Shown: positions 34,813-44,807, counted from the first letter of the stretch. The stretch: DNA of 64,000 nucleotides from Cryobacterium sp. MLB-32 (GCF_000738085.1 NZ_JPRS01000006.1:42842-106841), one strand, 5' to 3'. The notes: generated from the letters alone by a model not told the origin. Translations and numbers: made by a program.

Positions 34813-37104
34813 ATGAGGGTGCACACGCCTCCCGACAGAGGTGTTGCCGTGCCCCTTAGGCGGGAGTCGTTGTGGCTGAACTGGATTCTGGGCGGCGTTC
34901 TCGCCGCATTTCTCGTCGGTCTGATATTCCGGGGGCCCGGAGACTTCAACCCCCTGGTGGACGGCGGGCTCGGGCTCGCAGCCATGTGGGCTCCTGTGGC
35001 GGTGTGCTGGGCAGCAGCCCGCCGTGCCACGAATCGACTTGACGTCACGCTGGTGGCGGCGGCGGTCACCTGCTTCGCGGCCGGGAACACCTACTTCGTG
35101 CTCGCTGCCCGCGATGGACAGGTGCTGCCGGTTCCCTCGCCCGCCGACATCGGTTTTCTCAGTTTTTATCCGCTGATGCTCGCGGCACTGGCGATACCCG
35201 CCATCGGCCAGCTTCGCCACGTGGGATGGCCGGTCGTGCTGGACGGCGCCGTGGGTTCCCTGGGCGCGGGAGCGGTCCTGGCCGTGCTCCTCAATCCGGT
35301 TTTGGTCGCGGCGGTGAGCGCGGAGATGTCGCTCGCAACCACTGTGGCCACGGCATACCCCATGTTCGACCTGCTTCTTGTGGCGGGCTTCGTCGGAATC
35401 GGGGCGGCCCAGGGGCGCAACGTCGGGCGACGCTGGACGGTTCTTGTTCTGGGCCTGGTGACGTTTGCGGCCACGGATGTGTTCTACGCCCTGCTCCAGC
35501 TGAGCGGAACCTTCGTCGTGGGGTCACCGGTGGACGCGGGGTGGGCCGTCGGCCTGGCCCTGGTTGCCTTCTGGGTTGACGGAACATCGCGTTCGGCCGG
35601 CCGGATCACGCCCGCCGTGTGGGCGATCCCCACGCAGACCGTGCCGACGATTGCGACGGTCGCCGCCCTCGGCGTCCTGGTCGTCGGCAGCCGGATCCCG
35701 GTCTCGAACCTTGCCGTTGTGCTTGCGGCGCTCACGCTGACCCTCGCCGCCGCTCCGCTCGTTTTCCGGCACCGGATACGCCTCGCCGACATGCTCCTGC
35801 AGGCGGGGACCGACGAATTGACCGGGCTGCCCAACCGACGAGCGCTCCATTCCGAGGTCCCGCGCCGCCTTGCCCTCGATTCTCGGCGCCGGAGCGCCCT
35901 GCTCCTCCTGGACCTTGACAAGTTCAAAGAGGTCAACGACACACTGGGACACGACATCGGGGACCTCCTTCTCGTGCAGGTGGCCTCGCGTCTCGCCGGA
36001 CGTCTGCGTCAGGCCGATCTGTTGGCCCGCCTGGGCGGAGATGAATTTGCCATTCTCCTGTCGGGCAGTTCCCCCGAGCAGGCCGTCACCGTGGCCGAAG
36101 GGCTCCGCTCGGCACTGTCCGAACCATTCGTCCTCGACGGGGTCACCGTGCAGATCGGGGCCAGCATCGGTATTTCCCTCTATCCCGATCAGGGCGAAAC
36201 ATTGGGAATCCTCCTCCGGAAGGCGGACATGGCGATGTACACAGCGAAGTCGACCCGCAGCGGCCACCACGCCTACCGGGACTCGGACAATACCGATGGC
36301 GACGAACGGATGCGTAACCTCGGTCGGCTCCGCGCGGGTCTGACGAATGACGAGTTCGTCGTGCATTATCAGCCCAAGGTTGACCTCGATACGGGCGAGG
36401 TGCGAGGGGTGGAAGCTCTCGTGCGGTGGAACCATCCCGCTCGCGGACTGGTGTACCCGGACGATTTCATCTCTTTGGTTGAGCAGGCCGGCCTGATGCA
36501 GACCATGACGACCATCGTGCTGACGAAGGCCCTCGACCAGGCGAGCATCTGGCACGCCCAGAAGCGGACCCTGACCGTGGCGGTCAACATCTCGGCGAGC
36601 TGCCTGATCGATCTCGAGTTGCCCGATCGGATTCTGAGCCTGCTCACGGAGCGCGGGCTCTCGCCCTCCTCCCTCATGCTGGAAATCACCGAGGATTTTC
36701 TCATGGCCGACCGGGATCGTGCGCGGGCCATTCTGGTGCGATTGCGCATGATGGGAATTCGGATCGCCGTCGACGATTTCGGATCGGGCTATAGCTCGCT
36801 GTCGTACCTGCGGGATCTCCCGATCGACGAGCTCAAGCTGGACAAATCGTTCATCATGTCCATGGCCGGAGACCCCCGGGTAACCGCACTTGTAGCGTCT
36901 ACGATCCAGCTGGCGCACAGCCTCGACCTGCGCATGGTGGCCGAAGGCGTGGAAAGCGAAGCAGACTACGAGTATCTGGCCAGCCATGGATGCGACGTGG
37001 CACAGGGCCTCTACGTTTCCCGCCCCGTTCCCGCGGCGGAGCTGGAGCTGTGGCTGGCGGCTCGCCCGTCAGGGATTCTCGATGGCGTGCCGGAACCGAT
37101 CTGA
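34813..37104 (+). CDS. Membrane GGDEF-EAL protein (cyclic di-GMP metabolism), both catalytic sites intact
   Basis: The 763-residue protein has eight hydrophobic segments in the N-terminal 300 residues, a GGDEF domain (about 330-490) and an EAL domain (about 505-755). The GGDEF site is RLGGDEFAIL, with DLDKFKEVNDTLGHDIGD upstream. The EAL domain keeps EALVRWNHP, VAVNISAS, LEITED, VDDFGSGYSSL, LKLDKSFI and AQGLY, i.e. all metal and catalytic residues. It could therefore make and degrade c-di-GMP. ATG 34813 has AGGGAGA eight bases upstream. It is followed after ten bases by a homologous gene, a likely tandem duplication. Confidence 0.93.
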   Translation: MRVHTPPDRGVAVPLRRESLWLNWILGGVLAAFLVGLIFRGPGDFNPLVDGGLGLAAMWAPVAVCWAAARRATNRLDVTLVAAAVTCFAAGNTYFVLAARDGQVLPVPSPADIGFLSFYPLMLAALAIPAIGQLRHVGWPVVLDGAVGSLGAGAVLAVLLNPVLVAAVSAEMSLATTVATAYPMFDLLLVAGFVGIGAAQGRNVGRRWTVLVLGLVTFAATDVFYALLQLSGTFVVGSPVDAGWAVGLALVAFWVDGTSRSAGRITPAVWAIPTQTVPTIATVAALGVLVVGSRIPVSNLAVVLAALTLTLAAAPLVFRHRIRLADMLLQAGTDELTGLPNRRALHSEVPRRLALDSRRRSALLLLDLDKFKEVNDTLGHDIGDLLLVQVASRLAGRLRQADLLARLGGDEFAILLSGSSPEQAVTVAEGLRSALSEPFVLDGVTVQIGASIGISLYPDQGETLGILLRKADMAMYTAKSTRSGHHAYRDSDNTDGDERMRNLGRLRAGLTNDEFVVHYQPKVDLDTGEVRGVEALVRWNHPARGLVYPDDFISLVEQAGLMQTMTTIVLTKALDQASIWHAQKRTLTVAVNISASCLIDLELPDRILSLLTERGLSPSSLMLEITEDFLMADRDRARAILVRLRMMGIRIAVDDFGSGYSSLSYLRDLPIDELKLDKSFIMSMAGDPRVTALVASTIQLAHSLDLRMVAEGVESEADYEYLASHGCDVAQGLYVSRPVPAAELELWLAARPSGILDGVPEPI

Positions 37105-37114
37105 CGAGTGTGAG

Positions 37115-39412
37115 ATGAGTATGACGGAGGGCGCCGCTCCGACGGGAGACGGTCCACAGCGACTGCCTCGGCTGCGCGCCGGGATGAACATCATTATGGG
37201 GATCGTCGTTCTGGCCTATGTCGTGGGACTCGGGGTCAGTGGCGAGGGGTTCAATCCGTTTGTTGACGGGCTCCTGGGATTCTTGGTCGTCGCGGTACCC
37301 GTCGTGGTCTGCTGGCTGGCGGTTGTCCGCGCCGAGATCCGCCGGGCGCATGTCGTGCTGGCGGCCGCGGCCGTGACCTCATTCGCCGTAGGGGAAACGA
37401 TCTTTTTGACGTTCGCGGCGATGGGCAGAACAGTGCCGATCCCCTCGCCGGCTGACCTCGGCTATCTGGCCTTTTACCCGCTGATGCTCGCAGCTCTGGT
37501 CTTGCCGATCATTCGTCAATGGAAACAAACGTCGTGGCCGGTCATTCTCGACGGTGCTGTCGGCTCGCTCGGGTCCGCTGCGATCCTCGCGGTGGTGCTC
37601 AACCCTATTCTGGGTGGGGCCCTTGAGAGTGCGGTGTCGCTCTCAACGGCTGTCGCCGTCGCCTATCCGATGTTTGATCTTTTGCTCGTGGCTGCTTTCG
37701 TGGGGATCGGCGCCTCCCAGGGCAGTGCCGTCGGTCGACGCTGGAGCCTTCTCGTGCTCGGACTGGTCGTCTTCGCCGCGACCGATATCTCCTATGCCCT
37801 GCTCGAGCTGCAAGGACAGTACATCGTCGGCGGGTCCCTTGATGCCGGCTGGGCCGTGGGGCTTGCCCTGATCGCGCTGTGGATCGAGGAGGCGGCGCGC
37901 CCCGGTTCCGAGCGGTCGTTCTCGGTGTGGGCGATACCGTCCCAAACCGTTCCGGCGATCGCGACGGTGGCCGCCCTGGCCGTGCTGGTACTGGCCAGCC
38001 AGACGTGGGTATCCCCGGTTGCGGTGGCTCTGGCGGCCGTGACGCTCATGCTGGCGGCCGTCCCGCTCGTCTTTCGACAGCGGATACGCCTGGCCGCCAT
38101 GAACCTTCAGTCCCGAACGGATGACCTGACCGGGCTGCGAAATCGACGGGCCCTCTACGCCGACGTACCCGTTCGGCTTGCCCGGAACGGGCGGCGGCGC
38201 AGCGCCCTGCTCGTGCTTGATCTCGACAGATTCAAGGACGTGAACGACACCCTGGGACATGATTGTGGAGACGAACTTCTCGTCATGGTGGCCGCCCGGC
38301 TCACCGGGCATCTGCGTCCCTCGGACCTCCTGGCACGCCTGGGCGGCGACGAATTCGCCATTCATGTTGCCGACAGCGGCGTCGAACAGGCGACATCGGT
38401 CGCGGTCAAGCTTGGCCGGGTGCTGGCCGATCCGTTCGTGCTACAGGGTGTGACCGTGCAGATCGGGGCCAGCATCGGCATCGCCGTGTATCCGGAGCAG
38501 GGCGGCACGCTGAACGTGCTGATGCGCAAGGCCGACACGGCGATGTACCGGGCCAAGGCATCTCGGAGCGGATGCCACGTCTACCGGGACTCGGACGATC
38601 TGGCCGGAGACGAGCGGCTGCTCGCACTGGAGGAGGTGCGTCTGGCCGTGACGGATGACCAACTGGTGATGCACTACCTGCCCGGGATCGCCGTGCGTAC
38701 CGGCGAAGTGGGGCGAGTGGAGGCTGTCCTCCGGTGGAGCCATCCTCTGCGAGGGCTCGTCGACCCCGAGGAACTCGTCCCTCTGGTCGAGGAGGCGAAA
38801 CTCACGGAAGTGATGACCCGGATCGTGCTGGGGAAGGCCCTCGATCAGGCCGCGGTGTGGCGAACGCAGGGGAGGGAGTGGGACGTGTCCGTGGGCGTTC
38901 CGGCCAGTTCGCTCCGTGACACGGACTTCCCCGAGCTCGTGCAGACGTTGCTCACCGAGCGGGGGCTCGCGGTGAACGGTCTCATCATCGAGGTGCCGGA
39001 GGATTTCTTGAGGGGCGATATTGTGCGGGCCCAGGCGGCATTGCTTCGATTGCGACGGCTGGGAATTCGTCTGGTGCTCGATGACTTCGGCTCAGGGTAC
39101 AGTTCGTTGTCGTATCTGCGTGATCTGCCGATCGATGAGCTGAAACTCGGCAGCGCCTTCATCGCTCCCATGGACGAGAACCCTCGGGCCGTCGCTCTCG
39201 TGGCATCCGCCATTGGGATAGCCCACAGTCTGGGTCTTCGGCTGATTGCCGACGGGGTGGAGACCAGCACGACGTACGCTGCTCTCGTGCGCCACAGCTG
39301 CGATGTCGTGCAGGGGCCGTTCGTGTCAGTGCCGGTCACGGCCGCTCACCTTGAAGACTGGCTTGCCAGCCGTTCTCGAGTCGACCGTCCGTTCGGGCCG
39401 GCCGGGGAGTGA
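37115..39412 (+). CDS. Membrane GGDEF-EAL paralogue with degenerate EAL domain
   Basis: The 765-residue tandem paralogue of the preceding gene has the same layout: eight membrane segments, GGDEF and EAL. GGDEF is intact (RLGGDEFAIH, DLDRFKDVNDTLGHDCGD). The EAL domain has lost key residues. EAL reads EAV, the substrate motif HYQPKVDL is HYLPGIAV, VAVNIS is VSVGVP (Asn lost), LEITED is IEVPED and LKLDKSFI is LKLGSAFI (Asp and Lys lost). DDFGSGYSSL is retained. The most likely outcome is a diguanylate cyclase with a non-catalytic or c-di-GMP-sensing EAL domain. ATG 37115 is used; ATG 37121 is equally possible. Coupled transcription with the first copy is likely. Confidence 0.9.
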   Translation: MSMTEGAAPTGDGPQRLPRLRAGMNIIMGIVVLAYVVGLGVSGEGFNPFVDGLLGFLVVAVPVVVCWLAVVRAEIRRAHVVLAAAAVTSFAVGETIFLTFAAMGRTVPIPSPADLGYLAFYPLMLAALVLPIIRQWKQTSWPVILDGAVGSLGSAAILAVVLNPILGGALESAVSLSTAVAVAYPMFDLLLVAAFVGIGASQGSAVGRRWSLLVLGLVVFAATDISYALLELQGQYIVGGSLDAGWAVGLALIALWIEEAARPGSERSFSVWAIPSQTVPAIATVAALAVLVLASQTWVSPVAVALAAVTLMLAAVPLVFRQRIRLAAMNLQSRTDDLTGLRNRRALYADVPVRLARNGRRRSALLVLDLDRFKDVNDTLGHDCGDELLVMVAARLTGHLRPSDLLARLGGDEFAIHVADSGVEQATSVAVKLGRVLADPFVLQGVTVQIGASIGIAVYPEQGGTLNVLMRKADTAMYRAKASRSGCHVYRDSDDLAGDERLLALEEVRLAVTDDQLVMHYLPGIAVRTGEVGRVEAVLRWSHPLRGLVDPEELVPLVEEAKLTEVMTRIVLGKALDQAAVWRTQGREWDVSVGVPASSLRDTDFPELVQTLLTERGLAVNGLIIEVPEDFLRGDIVRAQAALLRLRRLGIRLVLDDFGSGYSSLSYLRDLPIDELKLGSAFIAPMDENPRAVALVASAIGIAHSLGLRLIADGVETSTTYAALVRHSCDVVQGPFVSVPVTAAHLEDWLASRSRVDRPFGPAGE

Positions 39413-39425
39413 CGAGCGATGATCG

Positions 39426-40235
39426 CTAACGGCCGCTCGTCGCGACGACGGGGATGGAGTCGCACGACGAGGTCTGTGCCTCGAGCACGGCGGGATCGCC
39501 GGCCGCTAGCCCCGATGCGGTGGAGCGGATGCCGTTGACGGCCGTGCGTCCGTCCGGCGCCACGTTGATCTGCGTCGAGGTCACGGTGAATGTGCCGTCG
39601 CTTCGCTCCGCGGCCTTGAACCCGTTCAGCTCGAATCCGGAAGGTCCTGCAACACAACCGACACCGGTGCCGTGTCCGCGCAGGTTCTGCATGTCGAACG
39701 AGTACGGCGAACCCGTCACGTCGAGGGGGGCGACGAATTCACAACCCACCATCGCGAACAGGCCTGCACCGCGGCCGTCGTCCAGCACCGTCACGATGAC
39801 ACCGTTTGCCAGCCGAGCGGACCAGCCGCTGTGCTGTCCAGGCCCGGCGAGGCCATCGGCCACCGAAAAAGTGGCACCGGATGCCGTCGTGATGCCGTAT
39901 CGGAACGGCGACGTCTCCGCGTACCACTGGCTGTCCACCCGATCATCTCCGTCGACGTCGGGGATTTCGCCAGCGTACGTGTCATTGGGGCGGGCCGTGT
40001 CGTTGGGGGGACAGCCGGCCGAGCCGGCGTCAACGGTGGGCGCGACCGTCGGTTCGACGGATGCCGCGGGGCTCGCACTGGCGGTCGTCGTGGAGCCGGC
40101 ACCGGGGGCGGGAACCGTCACGACCGGTGCCGGCGCGGCCGACCCGGCGGAGCATCCGCTGAGGCTCACGACACTGAGGCTCACCACACTGAGCAGGGCG
40201 AACAGGGCCGCGGCCGGCAAGAACGAGGTGCGCAC
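39426..40235 (-). CDS. Secreted lipoprotein of unknown function
   Basis: The product has 269 residues. The signal is LPAAALFALLSVVSLSVVSLSGC (lipobox SGC), followed by a Ser/Ala/Pro/Thr-rich linker to about residue 75. Next comes a beta-rich domain starting GCPPNDTARPNDTYAGEIPDVDGDDRVDSQW. The DVDGDDRVD stretch resembles an EF-hand-like or FG-GAP calcium-binding loop. The remaining domain has no match I recognise. The start GTG 40235 has GGAG close upstream. It is convergent with the second GGDEF gene and divergent from the MFS gene. Confidence 0.75.
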   Translation of the reverse strand: MRTSFLPAAALFALLSVVSLSVVSLSGCSAGSAAPAPVVTVPAPGAGSTTTASASPAASVEPTVAPTVDAGSAGCPPNDTARPNDTYAGEIPDVDGDDRVDSQWYAETSPFRYGITTASGATFSVADGLAGPGQHSGWSARLANGVIVTVLDDGRGAGLFAMVGCEFVAPLDVTGSPYSFDMQNLRGHGTGVGCVAGPSGFELNGFKAAERSDGTFTVTSTQINVAPDGRTAVNGIRSTASGLAAGDPAVLEAQTSSCDSIPVVATSGR

Positions 40236-40325
40236 ACTCCAACCATACGCACGGGCACTTCTGGCTTCGTCGGACGGACAGCCCCCAGTGTGGGGGGCCG
40301 CTACCCGGGCGGCTAGCATTGTGGG

Positions 40326-41611
40326 ATGCCCCTCACCAGTGACGGGTCGATGACGCTGTCGTCGACCCGTGTTCGTCTTGCCCTGCTCGCCCTTGCTCTG
40401 GGCGGGTTCGGTATCGGTTCCACCGAATTCGTGGCCATGGGTTTGTTGCCTAATCTCGCCCAGGATCTGTTGCCCGGCGTGTACGCCGCATCGCCGGATA
40501 TGGCGAACGCGCAGGCGGGCTGGTTGATCTCCGCCTACGCCCTCGGTGTGGTCGTCGGTGCGCCCACCATCGCGGCCGCAGCCGCCCGGTGGCCGCGCAA
40601 ACAGCTGCTGCTGGCGCTGTTGGGGGCCTTCACGCTCGGAACGATCGCCTCGGCCCTGCTGCCGAGCTTCGAAACGGTGCTCGTCGCCCGGTTCCTGGCC
40701 GCGCTTCCGCACGGAGCCTACTTCGGCATCGCGTCGCTCGTCGCAGCAGACCTGATGGGTCCCGGAAAGCGGGCGCGAGGGATTGCTCTCGTGCTCTCGG
40801 GACTCACGATCGCCAACGTCGTGGGAGTGCCCATCATCACCTGGATCGGCCAGACGAGCGGATGGCGGGTCGCCTACCTGGTCGTCGCCGGAATCTTCGC
40901 ACTGACCGCGGCCGCCGTTGCCATCTTCGTGCCCTTCCAGGCCGGTAACCCCGATGCGACGATGCGCGCCGAGCTGCGGGCATTCCGCCGCCTGCAGGTC
41001 TGGATCACCCTGGGGATCGGTGCGATCGGATTCGGCGGGCTCTTCGCCGTATACACCTATGTGGCTCCGCTCGTGATCGAGATCACCGGGCTTTCGGCCG
41101 CCGCGGTACCCCTCGTTCTTGTCGTGGTGGGACTCGGCATGACCGTCGGCAATTTCGCCGGGGGAGCGCTGGCGGACTGGAGCGTGCGGCGCACCATGTA
41201 CATCGCCTTCGGCGTTCTGATCGGAGCCTCGTGACCCTGGGTCTGTCGGCGCAGTCCCTGGCCGGACTGCTCGTCGGGGTGTTCCTCGTCGGCGCTGCGG
41301 CATCCGCCCTGTCGCCCACTATCCAGGCGCGGCTGATGGACGTGGCACATGAGAGCCAATCGCTGGCCGCCGCGCTCAATCACTCGTCCCTCAACGTGGG
41401 CAACGCCCTCGGCGCGGCTCTGGGCGGCCTGGCCATCGCGGGCGGGCTGGGTTATCTGGCGCCGGTCTGGATCGGCGTCGCGCTGAGCGTCATCGGCGTG
41501 CTGCTCACCCTCGTGACGTTCACGATCGACAGACGGCGACGCCGCAGAGGCATCGACGTGCCCTACGGCACCCAGTTGATCGGCACTGTCCGAGGCCCAG
41601 CGGGGTCCTGA
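40326..41611 (+). pseudogene. DHA1 family MFS transporter (AraJ/CP-type), one-base frameshift
   Basis: The intact protein would have about 427 residues and twelve helices. The first part (40326 to 41230) shows LALALGGFGIGSTEFVAMGLLPNLA and ends MYIAFGVLIGAS followed by TGA. The second frame continues VTLGLSAQSLAGLLVGVFLVG to the end. One base is missing at about 41227-41232 (GCCTCGTGACC), which shifts out of frame between helices 8 and 9. It resembles exporters of the AraJ type for sugars or small drugs. TAGCAT (40314-40319) with six bases before ATG 40326 gives a leaderless promoter. Pseudogene or assembly error. Confidence 0.83.
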
Positions 41612-41612
41612 G

Positions 41613-41656
41613 ACACCGACGGCCGGCTCACGATAGTGGGCCGGCCGTCAGGGTGT
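41613..41656. terminator. Bidirectional terminator between converging genes
   Basis: GACGGCCGGC (41618-41627) pairs exactly with GCCGGCCGTC (41640-41649), extended by ACACC and GGGTGT outside. It lies between the MFS gene and the leftward response regulator gene and can serve both. Confidence 0.8.
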
Positions 41657-41670
41657 ATCGGTGTCTGCTG

Positions 41671-42327
41671 TCAGTCTGTCTGGAGCAGGATTCCGTCGCG
41701 AATCGCGCGCTTGCGCAGGGCGACCTTGGTTCCCACGTCGTATCCGGCCAGACGGTACTTCTCGCGAATGCGCTTGAGGTATGACTTGGCGGTCTCCTCG
41801 GAGATACCCAGCTGGTACGCCACGGCCTTGACGGGCTCTCCGGCGCCGTACAACGCCATCACGCGGCGCTCCTGCGCGCTCAGGCGAGGCCCCTCCGCGG
41901 TCTGGCTGGAGTTCAGGGCGTAGTCGAGTTCCGCGGAGATGTATGACTTGCCGACGGCCGCGGCCCGAATGGCCTCGACGATCATGCTCGCCTCCTCGCT
42001 CTTGACGAGGTAGCCGAGGGCCCCTGCAGCCAGGGCCTCGCGCACCAGTGCCGGCTCGGAGTACGTGCTCATGAGCACGGTCTTCACGCCGGTCGTCTTG
42101 AGCGTGGCGATCTTCAGGGACACCGGAATGTTGTCCTTGAGATCGAGATCGAGCAGGACGACGTCCACGGGGAACTCGGGATGCGTGAGCAGCTCCGGCC
42201 AGGTCGTCACCGCCGCTACCATCTCGATGTCATCCGCAGCGCTTCTGATCCACTCGGTGAGAGCGCCCAAAAGCATGCGGTGGTCATCGACAAGGGCCAA
42301 ACGAATGGGACTGTGTGTTGTCGTCAC
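41671..42327 (-). CDS. Response regulator, NarL/FixJ family
   Basis: The 218-residue product has an N-terminal receiver domain (LALVDDHRMLL, VVLLDLDLKDN with the phospho-acceptor Asp, and a conserved Lys in YLVKSEE) and a C-terminal LuxR-type HTH (LSAQERRVMALYGAGEPVKAVAYQLGISEETAKSYLKRIREKY). It binds DNA after phosphorylation by the kinase at 43638-44807. GTG 42327 has AGGAGG seven bases upstream. It is the third gene of a kinase - membrane protein - regulator operon. Confidence 0.93.
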   Translation of the reverse strand: MTTTHSPIRLALVDDHRMLLGALTEWIRSAADDIEMVAAVTTWPELLTHPEFPVDVVLLDLDLKDNIPVSLKIATLKTTGVKTVLMSTYSEPALVREALAAGALGYLVKSEEASMIVEAIRAAAVGKSYISAELDYALNSSQTAEGPRLSAQERRVMALYGAGEPVKAVAYQLGISEETAKSYLKRIREKYRLAGYDVGTKVALRKRAIRDGILLQTD

Positions 42328-42372
42328 TATTGCCTCCTACTGACTTGCACTGTATCGTCAAAAACTAAAAAT

Positions 42373-43641
42373 CTAAGCATCGGCCGGGTTGTCTACGCTG
42401 CACTCGATGGCTACTTGCAGAGTACCGTCTCTGTTCGAGTCGATGTGGGGTCCCACAGAGCGGATGGCCTGCCACGTTTCAGAATCCACTCTGCGCCGCG
42501 GCACACCCGATGTGTCGAGCTCAAGCGGAAACCGTAATTGGCGACGCACGGGTCCGTCGCCGGTCGTGGGGATGATCGGCCCGAAGCGGAGGGACACTGA
42601 CGCGGCCGGCCCTCTGGCCTCACCCACGAGCAGCCAGATCGTTAGCAGAAGACCCTCGCGCTGGGCAGGTGAGAGCAAACCGGCGAGCCCCGAGGGATCG
42701 CTCAGGGTCACCGACGGGCCGAGGAACTCCGATTCCGAAATGGCATGGTGAAGCCACGTCTCGGATCGACCCTCGATCAGGTGCAGTCGAAGGGCGGTGG
42801 CGAGCGCGGCGGCTGTCATCGCCGTCGTCGGGGCCAACGGCAGGGCGGTCCTGCCCTGGGCGACATCGTTCAGGAGGGTCTCCGCGTCGAGGTCGAGACG
42901 GGCGAGCTGCTCCGACGCCAGCATGCCCACCGCGAAGCGTGGCTGGGAGATGGTGCTCTGCACGAGAACCAGGTCGAGTTCGCGCTGCACCATTCGGCGA
43001 AAACCGCGGGCAACCCCCGTCGCGACCAGCGGAGGGATCGTCGCCACGGCGATCGTGAGGATCTCCGGCCCGAACGTGAGCATATCGGAGCGGTCTTCGG
43101 CCAAGGCCCCGATGAGCAACAGCATCCCCAAACCGGCTACGGCCGCCAGAATATTCCGAGTGCTCCGCAGGGTGATCATCGACATGAGCAGCGCGCCGAC
43201 GGCAGCAGCAGCCGTGGGATAGATGCCGTCTTCCGCGCGTCCCCAGCACCCGGCGATGTCGAGGAGTGCAACCGCTGACCCCGCGACGAGGGCGGTGACA
43301 AACAGCCACAGGGGCATTCGGGTGGCCAGTTTGTGCACGGTCAGGTTTATTGCCAGGGCGGTGGACACCAGCAGGATCCAGGCCACGGCGCTCAAGGTGG
43401 GGAACGGCTGGTTGTTCCACTCCACCACGAAGTGGCCCAGCAAGAACGCCGCGATGAAGGCACCGCTCAGCGTCAGCCCAATGCCCAGGTGCTGCCCACC
43501 CAGTCCGTTGGCGTCGGTGATTGCCCCCTCCTCGGGGGCAGACGATCGACGGTTCCCTCGTTCTGGTGAGGCGGTTTGCTCGGCACGGCGCGTGGCGGTT
43601 CGGGTTGACGACTCATCATCGACGAGCCCCGGAAACGTCAC
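42373..43641 (-). CDS. Membrane protein partner of a two-component system
   Basis: The product has 422 residues. A charged, disordered N-terminus of about 40 residues leads to six or seven membrane helices (residues 55-210). The soluble C-terminal region of about 210 residues is not a kinase by motif: it lacks an H-box and G-boxes. The gene is wedged between a sensor kinase (four-base GTGA overlap) and a response regulator (45-base gap). It may sense the signal, modulate the kinase or form a receptor complex; inference from position only. I do not recognise the family. Confidence 0.78.
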   Translation of the reverse strand: MTFPGLVDDESSTRTATRRAEQTASPERGNRRSSAPEEGAITDANGLGGQHLGIGLTLSGAFIAAFLLGHFVVEWNNQPFPTLSAVAWILLVSTALAINLTVHKLATRMPLWLFVTALVAGSAVALLDIAGCWGRAEDGIYPTAAAAVGALLMSMITLRSTRNILAAVAGLGMLLLIGALAEDRSDMLTFGPEILTIAVATIPPLVATGVARGFRRMVQRELDLVLVQSTISQPRFAVGMLASEQLARLDLDAETLLNDVAQGRTALPLAPTTAMTAAALATALRLHLIEGRSETWLHHAISESEFLGPSVTLSDPSGLAGLLSPAQREGLLLTIWLLVGEARGPAASVSLRFGPIIPTTGDGPVRRQLRFPLELDTSGVPRRRVDSETWQAIRSVGPHIDSNRDGTLQVAIECSVDNPADA

Positions 43642-44807
43642 TTGGGCACCTCCAGCACAACGGTGGTGCCGGCGCCGGGGGAGGAAAACAGCCGTGCGTT
43701 GCCACCGACGGCTCGCAGCCGCGCAATAACCGACTCGGCGACACCGAGGCGCCCGGCATCGACGGCAGAGAGGTCGAAGCCGACGCCTGCGTCGGTCACC
43801 ATCGCGCGCACGGTTGCAGCGTCGTCCGTGATCGTCACATCTGCGTGCAAGACCCCGGAATGACGACGAACGTTCTCGAGGCATTCGCCGAGGGCAAGCA
43901 GAAACGAGTCGAGAACATCGGTCGGGAGGCGCACCTGTCCGCTGCCGTGCCATTCGACCTCGAGGCCCATTCGGCCGAAACGCTGCCGCACGGACTCCAA
44001 CGTCGTACCGAGCGTCGAGTCCCTGACCGGCTCCAGCGTGTAGACCCCCGAGCGGCGGGGACTCGGCAGCCCTCCCAATCGCAGCTGGCGCAGCAACCGC
44101 GCGTCATCACCGGACTGCTGGCGGAGCGCGACCGGGCTCACACCGACGCCGGAGTGTGCCAACAGTGTGAGCGTGGCGAGTACCGTGTCATGCAGGAGAC
44201 GCGCGTCGGTCCGACGCTGGGCTTCGAGCTCGCTCGCATGCCGTTCCGCTCGATGAGCGCGGCCGATAGCCGCGATTCTGTTCATCACCCGCGGGATGCT
44301 CTGGGCAATCCACCACCCTGCCATGATGCACGAGAGCCAGCCGCAGAGTGCCAGCGCCAGCGGCAGCGGGGTTGCCGTCCCCATCGAAGACACGAGAGCC
44401 ACCGAACCCAGGGTCGCGACGAAGGCTGCGACGAGGAGCACCAAGCGTTTCCCGCTGACGACGAGCACGATCGCCACACAGCTCATGGGCACAGCCGCGA
44501 CGAGGCCGACGGTGGCTTCTTCGACCAGAGTGAACGGAATCCCCGGAAGGCTGTCGAAGCCGACGAAGAAGATGATGCCGAGGCCGCACAGCACGGTGAG
44601 AATCGCCCACCGGATCGCGCCCGTTCGTCCGAGGAGGTACTGGCTGCCTGCCATGAGACAGACCAGCGCCAGACCGCCCTGACGGGCAATGGACCCCACG
44701 CCTCCCGGCACAATCAGGCACAGAAACACGGCGACCGAACCAGCCAGCCCGTAGGCCTGCGCACTCCTTCGGAGCAGGCGGTCGCGCTCCTTCAGAATGC
44801 GTTGCAT
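43638..44807 (-). CDS. Sensor histidine kinase, HisKA_3/HATPase type
   Basis: The product has 389 residues: about six membrane helices up to residue 165, then a HisKA_3 dimerisation helix with the phospho-acceptor His in DARLLHDTVLATLTLL. The HATPase domain follows with the N box LALGECLENVRRHSG and G1 box VTDAGVGFDLS. It pairs with the NarL-type regulator at 41671-42327. ATG 44807. An 18-bp perfect palindrome lies upstream (44857-44874) near the predicted promoter. The signal is unknown. Confidence 0.9.
   Translation of the reverse strand: MQRILKERDRLLRRSAQAYGLAGSVAVFLCLIVPGGVGSIARQGGLALVCLMAGSQYLLGRTGAIRWAILTVLCGLGIIFFVGFDSLPGIPFTLVEEATVGLVAAVPMSCVAIVLVVSGKRLVLLVAAFVATLGSVALVSSMGTATPLPLALALCGWLSCIMAGWWIAQSIPRVMNRIAAIGRAHRAERHASELEAQRRTDARLLHDTVLATLTLLAHSGVGVSPVALRQQSGDDARLLRQLRLGGLPSPRRSGVYTLEPVRDSTLGTTLESVRQRFGRMGLEVEWHGSGQVRLPTDVLDSFLLALGECLENVRRHSGVLHADVTITDDAATVRAMVTDAGVGFDLSAVDAGRLGVAESVIARLRAVGGNARLFSSPGAGTTVVLEVPK

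Noticed and set aside
40236-41303. Upstream extension of the lipoprotein frame on the minus strand
   Set aside because: The signal peptide with lipobox begins at 40235; the extension is antisense to the MFS gene and would place the signal in the middle of the protein.
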